DNA of 64,000 nucleotides, taken from contig SCFE01000042.1 in assembly GCA_004352715.1 (NCBI GenBank), positions 635,645 through 699,644 of the forward strand, in the 5' to 3' direction. The stretch is from Hofstenia miamia (Eukaryota > Xenacoelomorpha > Acoela). The notes under the pieces are model-generated. The model was not told the origin of the DNA, did no database searches, and saw only the letters and a list, made by a program, of their open reading frames with translations. A program made the position numbers and the translations under genes. Of this stretch, positions 1 through 11,285 are shown piece after piece; positions within the stretch are counted from its first letter, which is position 1; each line of letters starts with the position of its first letter.

Positions 1-895
1 TCGAACATTTTTTCTGATCTTGAGCACTTGTGTACTTGGTCCTCTGTCAACCATCTTGATTTTAGCACTACCAAGACATGTGGTATTTCCTTTTCTGTGG
101 CTCCTCTTTCTTATTTGCCTCTACCTGTGAACTTTGCGCCTCATCACACTCATCTTGGAGTTCAACTTGCTGCAAACTTAAATTGGACTGGACATGTGTC
201 TTTGCATCTCCGCAAAGCTAATTCCTCGCTATTTGCCCTTTTCCGTAAAGTTCCTTTTAATACCTCGTCCGCTGTGAAGCTCTCTTTGTTCAAGTCCTTT
301 CCTTGCGCCATTCTTCTCTACGCGTCTCCTTGTTGGTGGCCTTCTCTTGCTTTGTTCCACTCCATGGTAAGTTTCCAGAAACGCGCTTTCAAATGGATTT
401 CCTCTTTGGACTAGAAAGATGCTCTGTTGAAATTCTCCACTCTCCCCCTGTCACTCTACTTCCATGCCTGTGATCGCCTTCTGTTCAATCGACTACTGAC
501 TCGCAAATTGGATCTTGATCCTTTTGATTTCATTAAGTTCTCTAATTCTTGCTGCACTCGCTCTGATGATGTTGGCACCTTTTCCATTCGTCGTACAAAG
601 AAACATCGCACCCTTCACACGTTTTTCAAACGTGCTTGTACTGCTGCTAATTACATCTTGACTCGCAGCCCTCCAACAGCGATTGATTTCTTTTCCCCGC
701 CACCGAGCTTCAAGAAATCTTTGATGGCCTTCCTCTTTGCTGAGCCCTTCTCCAACTTCGCCTACTCTTCCATTTGCTCCTATTTCATCTCCTGTGACTG
801 TCCTCGCTGCCGTAAAACTTGACTTGTTTTTATTTTTTTGTTGTGTATGCCTTCAGCGGCTAATAAAGTCTATTATTATTATTATTATTATTAAA
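1..895 (+). mobile_element. LINE-X: 3' part of a non-LTR retrotransposon (RT C-terminus, tail)
   Basis: Two adjoining open frames (28-414 and 427-822) read as one protein broken by a stop near 412. The content is the part of a LINE polyprotein downstream of the RT catalytic site: a thumb-like stretch with the LGVQLAANLNW motif, then a C-terminal domain ending in a Cys-rich CDCPRC. A 3' UTR follows with an AATAAA-containing stretch at about 861-868, and the copy ends in an ATT trinucleotide tail at 871-893, as for Jockey/CR1-like LINEs. The 5' side runs off the window. The same family recurs at 2731-2805 (tail only) and, inverted, at 5072-5437. The clade is inferred; that it is a LINE is clear. 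Confidence 0.8.
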
Positions 896-1885
896 TTGGT
901 TTTCTAAGGCCATTTTACTCTGAAAAAACTTTCGAAGTGAGTCGGATAATTTGGCTAATAATTAATTTTGTTTTCACCCTATCAGAATTTCAGATTTTAT
1001 ATTTGGGCGAAGCCGCATTCCACAACTACTTGTCTATATTAGATAAGTTCCTTGCAATAATGTTTTTATTATCTAGCTTAAATTTTCTTTTTATCATCAT
1101 TAGCATGGGAATTCCCATTCCCACGGCAGCCCTGCTTAATTCAAATATAAAGTTCCCAAAAAAGCCATTCAAACTCTCGAAAAAAATTGAACTCTTCTCG
1201 CTAAATATTTTGCTTCTTTAAAACTAACAGTGAATCCTTTAAAAACTCAATTTTGCATTATTAAGTCTACTGATTCTTCCCAAAATAAACTTAATTTTAA
1301 CCGCGTTCATGTAAAGCAAGTTGAGTCCTTTAACTTTAAACAGCATAGCGTCCGTTTTAAAGAACAAACCGTTTTTCCACATTAAAAAAAATTTCTCCAA
1401 ACCTATTTCCAAACTTGAAAATCTTGGGGCATTGGTAGGTCTATTGGGAAACATACATTAATGCAATGTTGAGAATTTCTATTAAAGCTTATTGCTGTGA
1501 CAAAGATTGTTAAATAGATTAACAGGTTTTCTTAGAAATTTTCGAATTTTTGAAAATGATTTAAATTCTCTCCATAATTAGTGTTAATGTATTTAGAAAG
1601 TTGTGAGCACTTGGAGGCAACAAATAATTTTTACTGTTTCTTGATATGTGCAAAGATATTTCAAACCCGTTGAGGCGTGCCGTGCGCAAAGTCAGAAGTC
1701 GTGGAGCCGAAGGCCCATGCAACCGGGAACTTCGCGCATTGGCACGCTTCGATGAGACAAGGCCAGTGCGCATATTCAGAACGTAAAAGAAAGGGGAGAC
1801 TTTTCTCTATCATGTGGTGGTTTCAGATTTAGCACCTCATTTATAGTTTTTGAGCTATGAGCGCTTAAAAATTTTTTATAGTATA
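896..1885. other. No gene recognised
   Basis: AT-rich sequence with short chance ORFs only. A GC-richer island lies at about 1670-1760 without coding similarity I can recognise. A short palindromic stretch around GGGAATTCCC is at about 1107-1116. Confidence 0.5.
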
Positions 1886-2520
1886 TCATTAAAATTTTTT
1901 AAGAATCACCAGGTTGTTTACGATTAAATACATTGGAATAATTTTTGATTGACATTTAAACTTTGAAAAGCAATTAAATCATATCATTCGAAAAATGGCC
2001 ATATCGATTAAATTTCTCAAAACAACTTCCTACTAAAGCAAAAATTCAATTAATTCATACTCTAGTATTAAGTCATTTCAACTATGCCTATATACTCTAG
2101 GCCCTACGCAGATATAAACAAAATATTCCTCAGAAAATTTCANAACTTATTTAGGCTATCAACGTAGCAGTTAATAATCATAGCTTTAAAAAATGAATAC
2201 AGAAAAGTCTAAAATTTATTTCTACATCCACAATGTTATATCTATATAAATATCCAAAGACATTCTTCAAAATAATTAATAATACTTTCAGATAACAAAA
2301 TTGACTTTCTTCCAGCAAAAATAAATAGCAAACAAAACAAACGAACGTACTTATTTAAGCCAATTAGGTACAAGAAGTGAATAATGAAAAACTCATTTCT
2401 AAACGCAGCTAAACAAATGTGGAATGAATTAATAAAATATGTCAAACAATTTAATAGATTAAAAAACTTTAAGATTGATATTAAAAAATAATTTTACACC
2501 CTTAATATAAAAGGACTGAA
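1886..2520 (+). mobile_element. LINE fragment, RT thumb/C-terminal region, degenerate
   Basis: Reading + strand across frames gives typical LINE post-catalytic motifs: a GIIFDRHLNFEKQL-type block near 1935-1975, then KAKIQLIHTLVLSHFNYAY near 2035-2090, and a C-terminal MWNELIKYVKQF block near 2420-2450. In intact LINEs these follow the YxDD box. The frame is broken repeatedly, and a single N lies at 2143. No catalytic residues remain. It may belong to the same broad clade as the LINEs at 14213 and 19481. Confidence 0.6.
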
Positions 2521-2730
2521 ATGGCGAGGTTATAAATTTTACAATCCTGATTACTCTATTAACAGAAACTACCATCGTCATAATCCAAGTTAATTATCAT
2601 TATTATTTGTGCATATTTCTTGTTTGCTTTTATTTGGTTTGTATATTCTTTTCTTGATGCTTTAAAAAAAAGTTATCAATATTCCTTATTGTTCAAACAA
2701 TTTCTGAACATAGATTCTTCTTCTTCTTNC

Positions 2731-2805
2731 TTGTCTTGTTTTTATTTTTTTGTTGTGTATGCCTTCAGCGGCTAATAAAGTCATTGATTATTATTATTAT
2801 TATTA
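2731..2805 (+). mobile_element. LINE-X 3' tail only
   Basis: The segment repeats the 3' UTR of the LINE at 1-895, including TGTATGCCTTCAGCGGC and the (ATT)n tail. A single N at 2729 precedes it, so the missing body of this copy may have been lost at a contig join rather than by 5' truncation. Its right end abuts an RT reading frame on the minus strand (2806 onward), suggesting insertion into that LINE. Confidence 0.75.
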
Positions 2806-3954
2806 CATTGATATCGGTTTATTAGATAATTTTCAAATAAGTTAAAAATTTGTCCTCTAATGCCGTATTTATATATCTTATTTAATAACAACTTATGATC
2901 TATTGTATCAAAAGCTTTTCTTATATCAATGAATATGCACGAAGAATATAATTTATTGTCTTTGGAATGTCTAATATTTTTAATTACTTTCATTAAAGGT
3001 AAAATTGTGTTATAGTGAGGTCGAAACCCAAATTGATTTGGATTTATTAAATTGTACCTATTTATAAACTTAAATACTCTATTGTATAAGAATCTTTCAA
3101 AAAATTTTACTAAAAATTGGCAATAGTGAGATTGGTCTGTAATTTGAGGGATCATTTGTGTCCCCAGATTTATGAACAGGTATTATTTTTGCTATTTTCA
3201 TTTTGTCTGGAAAAACAGACGTTTGAATACAGAGATTTAGTATTGCCGTTAAAGGATTTAAAATTGCTGGGAAAATAGCTTTCACAATTTTACTGGATAT
3301 ACCATCAACATCTGCAGATGATTTAGATTTTAATTGATTAACAATATTTTTCAGTTCAGAGTTTGAAATGGGGCATAAAGCCATAGTCTCAGGATTATTA
3401 TCAATAACAAAAGACTTCGCGCCATAGGGAATCAATGCTTGCAAAAATGAATTGAAATCATTACTTACCTGATTCATATTCTGGTTGAACGCAGCTGATA
3501 ATTTCAACTTTTTTTCCTTACCTGTAATCATATTTAAAAATGAGTAGAGCTGTTTGCAACCTTTTGAAAAATAATTCAATTTTTTAGTATAATAACTACG
3601 CTTAGAATTTCGGATTTTTGAAACAACCCTATTTCTGATATTTCAAAACTTAATATGATTTTCTCGACAATTATTCATTTTATACTTTTTGTAAGCAGTA
3701 TTTCGTTTGGTTATTAAGTTTTTAATTGAATTATTGATTGCTAAGTTACTCTTAGGACCACTTTTAATTTTAGAACACTTAAATTTATTAATTGTTTCAT
3801 TTACTGTAATAATAAAATCAGAATACGCATTGTTAGCATTTGTATAATCATTTAAATTTAGTTCATTTAGTTTTTGATTAAGCAAAAATAAGCAGTTTAG
3901 TAATTTTGTTCTGAATGCATAAATGTAAAGTATGTCGATCTGTACAGGATCCAA
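2806..3954 (-). mobile_element. LINE-C: linker and N-terminal RT domain, truncated
   Basis: Minus-strand frames 3954-3643, 3579-3097 and 3155-2781 join into a LINE ORF2 segment: a basic EN-RT linker, then the RT fingers with IAKIIPVHKSGD and NYRPISLLPIFSKIFE, then QFGFRPHYNT and the palm motif A FIDIRKAFDTIDH, whose first Asp is a catalytic metal ligand. One frameshift lies near 3120. The frame stops at 2806 where the LINE-X tail begins, so the YxDD box is absent. Jockey/CR1-like by motif spacing; the clade is inferred. Confidence 0.85.
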
Positions 3955-3959
3955 AGATA

Positions 3960-4640
3960 GCAGATTGTGGTGGGCTGTTCTCTCATAAGAAATCTTCAGC
4001 AGTGTGTTGCAAGGTAAACTTGTAGAAAGTAAGGCTGAATCTGTAGAGCGTATTTGGAAGCCGTATTGTAAGTGGGTTCATGTAGATCGCCCAATGGCAG
4101 ATTTGATTGGAGTGAAACCCAGCTTAGTGTGAGACAAAGATTTATTAGCGCCGCAAGAGTTTTCTCGTTATTGATCAGATGATTAAGATGTTGAAAGACG
4201 ACCTTTTGTTCATGAGCAACTTCGATTAAGTGTCTTCCCGCGGTTTGGGCAGCGAAAAATGATATGGTTGATGCTTTCTCTCTTGGAATCTGATATTAGA
4301 GCAGAAAGGAGAAGTCTGTTGGTTTTTCTTGGAAGTGTAGTTGTGCTTTCCGTGACCCGTAAGTGCTGAGGTGAGGACATATGAAATGTTTTTAGGGAAG
4401 TGAAGAAATGCTTGATACTTCGTTCTACTGACCAATCTCTTACTGGCGCTCGCGTAAGCATCTACAATAACATTGGTTATTATGTTTTCTGCGTATGCTT
4501 GCTCAGTTTGTGCTTGCATTAGCTTGTTATTGTAAATGATTTTTAACTGTTCGTCGATAGGTGTTAGTCTTGTTATGCTGATGGCTTCTGCAATCCCGCA
4601 GGTCTTGAAAGATTTGCATATCTTTACAGCTGATATTCTT
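3960..4640 (-). pseudogene. LINE-A ORF2 C-terminal region
   Basis: Minus-strand open segments at 4519-4226 and 4461-4210 overlap in different frames and continue to about 3960. They lie directly downstream of the RT frame in element order, so I assign them to the ORF2 C-terminus. I see no clear RNase H or zinc-finger signature. Frameshifts prevent one continuous reading. Confidence 0.5.
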
Positions 4641-4641
4641 T

Positions 4642-5046
4642 CTACAGAAATAAGAGACTTGCAGTGCCCCAGATGCGAATGGCGTAGCTTATTCTATGTA
4701 CAAGCACACCATCATGCAGGTTTCTAGTGTTGAGAGAGTTTGCTCCATATGTGACAGAGGCAATGTTGATGAGTCTGTGAGCATAAGATTTGTTTTGTTC
4801 ACATATTTTGTTCACATGTGCATTGAACAGCAGCTTTCTGTCGAAGGTTAAACCTAGAACTTTACAGTCTCCAAGAGTAATAAGATTGTTATTTTTTGTA
4901 AACAAAATAGCCTGCGTCTTTGAAACGTTGAGTACCAGGCCCTTTTTTGTAGACCAATTAGATTGAGTTTCACTAACTTGTCTAGCTATATCTTCAGTAT
5001 TGTCAGTCACGCGTATTATACTGTTGCAATCGTCAGCGTAAACCAC
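4642..5046 (-). pseudogene. LINE-A reverse transcriptase palm/thumb (YADD)
   Basis: The frame opens with MVYADDCNSI: the YADD box is RT motif C and holds two catalytic Asp residues. It is followed by NVSKTQAILF and the LGLTFDRKLLFNAHV motif, typical of non-LTR RT motifs D and E and the thumb. Motifs A and B are missing because the preceding bases (5072-5437) are an unrelated LINE-X fragment. The frame ends just upstream of the C-terminal region at 4519. Confidence 0.85.
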
Positions 5047-5071
5047 GACTTTACAGATTTCTGAGTTTTAT

Positions 5072-5437
5072 CAGAATCTCATGACGAGGTATTAAAAGGA
5101 ACATTACGGAAAAGGGCAAATAGCGAGGAATTAGCTTTGCGGAGACGCAAAGACACATTCCCAGTCCAATTTAAGTTTGCAGCAAGTTGAACTCCAAAAT
5201 GAGTGTGATGAGGCGCAAAGTTCACAGGTAGAGGCAAATCAGAAAGGGGAGCCACAGAAAAGGAAATACCACATGTCTTGGTAGTGCTAAAATCAAGATG
5301 GTTGACAGAGGACCAAGTAGACAAGTGCTCAAGATCAGAAGAAATGTTAGAAGCGAAAGACCAACCAAAATTAACAAAGATTGGGCAAAAAAATTTTGCG
5401 TTTAAGCGGCCATTCACCCCAAGAGGCTTAGGCTTCT
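5072..5437 (-). mobile_element. LINE-X fragment embedded in LINE-A RT
   Basis: This minus-strand stretch encodes the same thumb-region protein as 1-290 (shared HLDFSTTKTCGISF and LGVQ/FGVQLAANLNWTG, with a few substitutions). It has no 3' tail. It joins in frame to LINE-A fingers sequence on one side, at the KKPKP/LGVNG junction, and lies a few bases from the YADD frame on the other. A tail-less internal fragment is not a normal LINE insertion product; template switching, ectopic recombination or misassembly are the options. Confidence 0.7.
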
Positions 5438-5807
5438 TTAAAAAGATGACTGTGGCAGTTCTCAGTATCTCAGGAAAATGGCCAGTTCTGTAGCATAAGT
5501 TGATGAGATTTGCCAGTATTTGACGCATTTGATGCATTTAAGATGTTCCGCCCTGATGTGGTCCTTACCTGCAGATTTCCTCTTCAGTGACTGGATTCCA
5601 GTGTCCTGAATCAGTGGTATAGGATTTCATTTGTTCAATTTCGGTTGTACTGTAGCATAAGTCGGCTCGATTTGATGGAACAAAGAAGTGACTCATCAGG
5701 TCCGCGTGGAGCTCTCTACTGTTTGTTGACAGTTCCTCATTGGATTTCTCATAATTTGTTATAACCTTGTCTCTTGTTTTGTTGGTGCCCATGCAGACCT
5801 TATTCAA
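5438..5807 (-). pseudogene. LINE-A RT fingers, frameshifted
   Basis: Segments 5807-5565 and 5537-5440 carry the start of the RT: a basic linker, a KSAGKD/H-like block readable across a frame change near 5560, then ILANLINLCYRTGHFP and TATVIFLKKPKP, which correspond to RT motifs 0-1. The other copy of the linker (7276-7150) matches it exactly as part of the 1,468-bp duplication. Confidence 0.7.
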
Positions 5808-6342
5808 ATTTTCCAGGGTTCTGGCTGCTCTTCACACGCCGAACGCCAGAAGTTACGTTTAGCCTGTTGTTCCAGAAAAACGGTGTAGTATTGGTCTGTG
5901 TTACTTTTCCAAGTTTTGTATGCTTGGTTGCGTGTTTTAATGATATTGGTTAAGTATTATTCCACTAAGGGAAGGTCTTCACATGATTGGAGGTGGTTGC
6001 TGTTGGTGTGGTAGAAAGTACAGCTTTGGATAATTTTGATGAGATTTCTTGCCAGGCAGAGTCCACTTTTGTATTGGTCGTATCGGGGATTGTATAGCAT
6101 CAGTCAGATTACGAAATTCATTCCATTTGCAGGAGCGCCATTTAAGGACATTTTGACTGTTTGTAATTATAGTGCAGGGAGAGTTTAGTTACTATGGAAA
6201 TGTGCCAGCTAGGTGGAATTAGTTGCCTGATGTAAGGTGTCCATTCTTCAATGACTTTCCTGCCTTTGACCAAAGTAATTTCTATGTAGCTGCTTCCCAT
6301 CGGTCCGACAAAGCCTAGATCAGGGTCGTTGATTATGTCGAG

Positions 6343-6806
6343 CTAATTATCATAGACAAAGTCCATGAGATCTTCGCCTTTACAGTCATATTTATGGCCG
6401 CCAATGGAAGCATTGTGAAAATTTAGGTCGCCGGCAATTAAGCAATTAGGATGGCTGGATAAGATGTTTTCTAATTGGTTAATCACTGGAGTGATTGAGA
6501 TATCACTGGGTGGGGTGTATATCGATGCTAATACCAGATGCTTATGTCTGCATTCAAGTGATATAGCTATCAGGTAACGACTGACCTCAACAATGTTAAT
6601 AGAGTGGTTGTACTTAGAGTTGATGACAATGGCCGTTCTAGCACGCTTAGATTTAATTGCTGTGTGGCCATCAGAGAAACCGCAGTTTGAAGAGAGTAGA
6701 GGTTCTTGAAACAACAAATGGTGTTGTTTGGTGTAATTTTAAGAAGTTCATAAATCAGCATTTCGGATTTGCTAGCGTTGAATTGCACGATATTATGCAT
6801 ATCCAT
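6343..6806 (-). pseudogene. LINE-A AP-like endonuclease (EEP), copy 1
   Basis: Two overlapping minus-strand frames (6806-6570, then 6717-6343) make an apurinic-like endonuclease of the EEP family, which nicks target DNA for target-primed reverse transcription. Visible motifs are the N-terminal NIVQFNASKS, FQEPLLSSNCGF (the QEP Glu is a metal ligand), VLASIYTPPSD and LIAGDLNFHNASIGG (the GDLNFHN catalytic loop). One frameshift separates the N-terminal part from the QEP motif. Exact duplicate of 7812-8275. Confidence 0.85.
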
Positions 6807-6877
6807 TGTTATTCTTTGGATTTGTTAGGCGGCTGCATTCTAATTTGACAATATTCATTGCGATTTCTCCTTTGTAT

Positions 6878-7148
6878 TCAGTTTCCTCTGTTTCTCTTTA
6901 GCCGATTTTTGAATATTGGATATTGACTGCTGAGAGTGTGATGTGAGGTAGGTTGATCATAGTATTTTCTTGAATTCGCACAGCATCCGCACCGCGTGTT
7001 CTTGTTGCATTTATGTCCTTGAATAAGTTCATGTTTTTCACCACACTTAGCGCATGTCTTTGGGTCAGTGTTCTTTTTGTTGCAATTGTTCCGACTGTGC
7101 CCAAACCCTAGGCAGTGTTTACATCTAAGCGGTTTCACGTCGACGTAT
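6878..7148 (-). pseudogene. LINE-A Gag zinc-knuckle region, copy 1
   Basis: Carries the zinc knuckle CKHCLGFGHSRNNC (CX2CX4HX4C), then CAKCGEKHELIQGHKC and a basic C-terminal tail, as in ORF1 proteins of Jockey/I LINEs, which bind the element RNA. The frame is cut at the N at 7149; the complete context is in copy 2. Confidence 0.85.
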
Positions 7149-7149
7149 N

Positions 7150-8617
7150 CAAAGAAGTGACTCATCAGGTCCGCGTGGAGCTCTCTACTGTTTGTTGACA
7201 GTTCCTCATTGGATTTCTCATAATTTGTTATAACCTTGTCTCTTGTTTTGTTGGTGCCCATGCAGACCTTATTCAAATTTTCCAGGGTTCTGGCTGCTCT
7301 TCACACGCCGAACGCCAGAAGTTACGTTTAGCCTGTTGTTCCAGAAAAACGGTGTAGTATTGGTCTGTGTTACTTTTCCAAGTTTTGTATGCTTGGTTGC
7401 GTGTTTTAATGATATTGGTTAAGTATTATTCCACTAAGGGAAGGTCTTCACATGATTGGAGGTGGTTGCTGTTGGTGTGGTAGAAAGTACAGCTTTGGAT
7501 AATTTTGATGAGATTTCTTGCCAGGCAGAGTCCACTTTTGTATTGGTCGTATCGGGGATTGTATAGCATCAGTCAGATTACGAAATTCATTCCATTTGCA
7601 GGAGCGCCATTTAAGGACATTTTGACTGTTTGTAATTATAGTGCAGGGAGAGTTTAGTTACTATGGAAATGTGCCAGCTAGGTGGAATTAGTTGCCTGAT
7701 GTAAGGTGTCCATTCTTCAATGACTTTCCTGCCTTTGACCAAAGTAATTTCTATGTAGCTGCTTCCCATCGGTCCGACAAAGCCTAGATCAGGGTCGTTG
7801 ATTATGTCGAGCTAATTATCATAGACAAAGTCCATGAGATCTTCGCCTTTACAGTCATATTTATGGCCGCCAATGGAAGCATTGTGAAAATTTAGGTCGC
7901 CGGCAATTAAGCAATTAGGATGGCTGGATAAGATGTTTTCTAATTGGTTAATCACTGGAGTGATTGAGATATCACTGGGTGGGGTGTATATCGATGCTAA
8001 TACCAGATGCTTATGTCTGCATTCAAGTGATATAGCTATCAGGTAACGACTGACCTCAACAATGTTAATAGAGTGGTTGTACTTAGAGTTGATGACAATG
8101 GCCGTTCTAGCACGCTTAGATTTAATTGCTGTGTGGCCATCAGAGAAACCGCAGTTTGAAGAGAGTAGAGGTTCTTGAAACAACAAATGGTGTTGTTTGG
8201 TGTAATTTTAAGAAGTTCATAAATCAGCATTTCGGATTTGCTAGCGTTGAATTGCACGATATTATGCATATCCATTGTTATTCTTTGGATTTGTTAGGCG
8301 GCTGCATTCTAATTTGACAATATTCATTGCGATTTCTCCTTTGTATTCAGTTTCCTCTGTTTCTCTTTAGCCGATTTTTGAATATTGGATATTGACTGCT
8401 GAGAGTGTGATGTGAGGTAGGTTGATCATAGTATTTTCTTGAATTCGCACAGCATCCGCACCGCGTGTTCTTGTTGCATTTATGTCCTTGAATAAGTTCA
8501 TGTTTTTCACCACACTTAGCGCATGTCTTTGGGTCAGTGTTCTTTTTGTTGCAATTGTTCCGACTGTGCCCAAACCCTAGGCAGTGTTTACATCTAAGCG
8601 GTTTCACGTCGACGTAT
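7150..8617. repeat. 1,468-bp exact duplicate, copy 2
   Basis: Second copy of 5681-7148. Here the Gag reading frame continues past 8617 into the rest of ORF1, so this copy is in native context on its 5' side, while copy 1 is in native context on its 3' side. Overlaying the two gives a LINE of normal order. Confidence 0.95.
7812..8275 (-). pseudogene. LINE-A AP-like endonuclease (EEP), copy 2
   Basis: Same reading as 6343-6806: NIVQFNASKS, FQEP, VLASIYTPPSD and GDLNFHNASIGG, with the same single frameshift. The identical disabling change in both copies fits one locus assembled twice or a very recent duplication. Confidence 0.85.
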
Positions 8618-9190
8618 GCTTTGATGATCTGTAGCCCGATGACGAATTTCTTTCCTGCGTTAGCCAGCCTCGTAAAAGTGTCCCCACTCAGTCTGACTGA
8701 TACCCGCCTGTGGTGCTTCCCATCCGTTGGCTTAAAGTGAAATGTAGTTGCTTGTAGTGTCTCTCAGCAGAATATGTCCTGAATATCGGGTATTAATTGT
8801 GTGTTGAAATCTTTATCCGAGATTGACAATGGTGCAATTGCTGTAATCGTTGACTGATGTTTATTGACTTCTCTTATGGTCAGTCCCGATGCCTGTAATT
8901 CTTCGCCGATCACGTTCTTTTTCTCAACACCTGCAGATATGACCATTTGAGGCGTACCATCTCTTGTCTTTGTTTCTTTAAATGTGGCCGGGATAATTTT
9001 CCTCTGTCTTTCCGCCCATAGCTTTTGTTTAAGATCTTCCATTGATTCTTGGATCACGTAACATGGTTGTACAATTCTTTGGCTCTGCAACTTCGGCCAT
9101 TCCTCATGTGATTTCCTTTTGATTTCGTTGTTCGAGGTTATCTTCTGTTTAAGATCCGCAATCTCAGCTAGTATCTCCGAAGTAGCAACA
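8347..9190 (-). pseudogene. LINE-A ORF1 (Gag-like, zinc knuckle)
   Basis: Minus strand. An N-terminal charged region (9090-8764) is followed, after an in-frame stop near 8764, by a segment with FHFKPTDGKHHRRVSVRLSG, GLQIIKAYVDVKPLRCKHC and then the CX2CX4HX4C knuckle and a second Cys/His cluster ending at 8347. This is the usual ORF1 layout: coiled or charged N-terminus, central RNA-binding domain, C-terminal knuckles. ORF2 begins about 70 bp downstream. The start codon is not certain because the frame is open to about 9190. Confidence 0.75.
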
Positions 9191-9700
9191 ATATTATGAA
9201 TTTAATAATAAATTAATAGTTAACAACAACAACAACAGCTTTATATTGTAGATGCAGAATGAAAATGCATAATGGTTGTTAACTAATCTAATTTAAGGAA
9301 TTTGCCATTCAATGATAACATAACGCCTATTCAACACTTGCTTAACTTTTTTATCTTTGATACAGCCATTGCACGAAATAATTTTAATTGAAAACCCAAA
9401 CACACAAGACACCGACTATCCTTTCTTGTTCCGCCAGTACGACGTCGACTATCAAATGACCTTTAAGTGTTCGAGAGCTGCTGTTACTTTGTCTTGTCAT
9501 CATTATACAGTGCGGTCTCTAATTGCGAATTAGAACTGTTGCAACGGTGCAATTCTAACCTTGACCCGGGTAACATCATTCTTCCTTCCTTCTCGACGAA
9601 CGGCAGTTCGCATACAAACGATGAAACTCGACTAAACTAGCATTATTTGCTGCCCAAGAAAAATTATGGTGTGCTCGTGATGCTGGACTCTTGTCTTAGT
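9191..9700. other. No gene recognised; short AAC repeat
   Basis: Contains a short (AAC)n run at about 9222-9237 and a moderately GC-rich stretch at 9420-9620. No coding similarity seen. The right half may be 5' sequence of the LINE that becomes readable at 9700. Confidence 0.4.
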
Positions 9701-10800
9701 TCTGACTGACTTATCGGTTGCCTTTGACACGGTCGACCATGATGTTTTGTTTTTCCGCTTTAAAAATTTTTCGCCATCTCTTATCTTGCACTTCAATGGC
9801 TCCGCTCGTACCTCTCTGATCGCAGGTCTTACGGGAACGCCAGCGTTCTCAGCCGTTTGGCAACTCATGCGGCGTATCTCAAGTTTTTGGATTTCTCCTT
9901 TTTTCGTGCTACATCTCCCCTTTTTCAGCTCGTCTCATGAACTTCAATATCAGTTACGCAGATGACTTTCAATTCGGTGTTAGCCCCTCCAATATATCAG
10001 ATTGCTTGCACACGGCAACTGACTGCATTATGGCTGTCCTATCTTGGTTACTTGTAATGGATTATCTTTTAATGATGATAAGCTTGAACTCAGTCACTTT
10101 TCCGTAATCTTCAACTTGCAAATGTCAATCTTGCCATTGGTGTCACTACCCGTACCATCAGACCCTCAGCCCTCAATCATTATTGCCTGTCATTATTGAC
10201 TCTGACTTATCCTTCCGACTTAACATTTCGCGCGTTGTCAAGTCGTGCTTCGCCACTCTAAACATTCGACTCTGTCAAGGCGCGTGTTTACGCTCGACTT
10301 TTCCAATTCTCTTCTTTTCTAATGCCCTGACTATATCCAATCCTCTATACAGTGAGTAAAAAACTGTGCGGCCGGTTTCATATATGCTCAGAACAACCGC
10401 ACCTCTAGTCTTATTCACACTCTCCATTGGCTCACAGTTCGTTGTCGAATCCGCTATAAACTACTCACGATTGTTCATAACTGTCTTCACTCACAGTGTT
10501 CGCCTCCTTACCTATCATCTCTCCTGAAGATTCAACCGTCATCTCCACCCACACATTCGTCCCATCACTCCTCAGCACCATGTTCGCAAGTGTGGTCGTG
10601 CCTTTTTGTTATTGCACCTAACCACTGGAACTCTCTCCCTGAGCAGTTCCTCTCCATTAGTGATGGAACACTTTTCGCAAGAATCTAAAGACATTATTTT
10701 TAAAAATTGACGTTTGTTGTGTCGGCGCTCTATAATAGGGCTCCTTTAGAAATAAATATAATAGTAAGAATAATAATAATAATTCTAATTATTAATATTA
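9700..10800 (+). mobile_element. LINE-D: CR1/Jockey-like RT and C-terminal region, degenerate
   Basis: Plus-strand frames give RT motif A (FDTVDHDVLF near 9727-9757), a SLILHFNGSARTSLIAG block, NFNISYADDFQFGV with the YADD catalytic box near 9940-9970, then a thumb-like region and a C-terminal block whose end resembles the conserved APxxWNSLPEQ motif of CR1/Jockey-type LINEs (near 10610-10650). It ends in an AATAAT-rich tail at about 10755-10800. Many frameshifts and stops show it is inactive. The N-terminal fingers and endonuclease are absent. Confidence 0.8.
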
Positions 10801-11285
10801 TAACTGCCCTGAATACACCTCGCCTATTATAATAGCGCTGAATACAATTTCGTAAACTATTATTATTGCGTTGAAAGCAAAAACTATTATAATGGCGGTT
10901 AATAATTTTGCCTGGCGCTCAATACTAGGACTATTATTAAGCAAAAGTTTTTGAAAACGACTGATTTTTTGGTATATATGAAATAGATTAAGAAAGAAGT
11001 TGCATCCATAATAAGTTTTCTGAATACACCCATATCTCTAGTAAAAAACTTTTTAGGAGGCGCACGCCTTGCGAAAACTTAGATTGCTTAGTGAATAATG
11101 TTCGGATTGGCTTCAAACTAATTTTATTCCCTTTCTACATTAAATTTGACATTTAGATAATGGTTTCTATTGTTTTTTAGACGAGATCTAGTCCGATATT
11201 TTTTAAGAAATCTTAATATGAACAATTGTAGGGGCAAGATAATGTAGGACGTTACTAAATCAAGCAATTTTGAACTAGTCATTGT
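10801..11285. other. No gene recognised
   Basis: Contains several short imperfect repeats of a TATTATAATAGCGCTGAATA-like phrase between about 10800 and 10930, possibly remnants of a small non-autonomous element. Nothing else recognised. Confidence 0.35.

Larger units (their letters stand above)
5681..7148. repeat. 1,468-bp exact duplicate, copy 1
   Basis: As far as I can compare by eye, the sequence is identical to 7150-8617 (offset 1,469), starting with CAAAGAAGTGACTCATCAGG and ending with GTTTCACGTCGACGTAT. The single N at 7149 sits exactly at the junction. It spans part of LINE-A linker, endonuclease and Gag C-terminus. Most simply this is an unmerged overlap of two contigs. Confidence 0.95.
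3960..9190 (-). mobile_element. LINE-A: nearly full-length Jockey/I-like LINE with internal duplication
   Basis: Read on the minus strand from 9190, the order is: ORF1 Gag-like protein with a zinc knuckle, EEP endonuclease, linker, RT fingers, RT palm with YADD, and a C-terminal region to about 3960. This is the two-ORF order of Jockey/I-type LINEs. Two things disturb it. A 1,468-bp segment (endonuclease plus end of Gag) is present twice, at 5681-7148 and 7150-8617, joined by a single N. A LINE-X fragment (5072-5437) sits where RT motifs A and B should be. Frameshifts and stops occur in ORF1 and ORF2, so the copy is dead as assembled. Confidence 0.8.

Noticed and set aside
1561-1773. Minus-strand ORF in a GC-richer island
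   Set aside because: No recognised motif and low-complexity Arg/Ser content; probably chance.
8126-8317. Plus-strand ORF over the LINE-A endonuclease (also 6657-6848)
   Set aside because: Shadow of the minus-strand endonuclease frames, duplicated with them.
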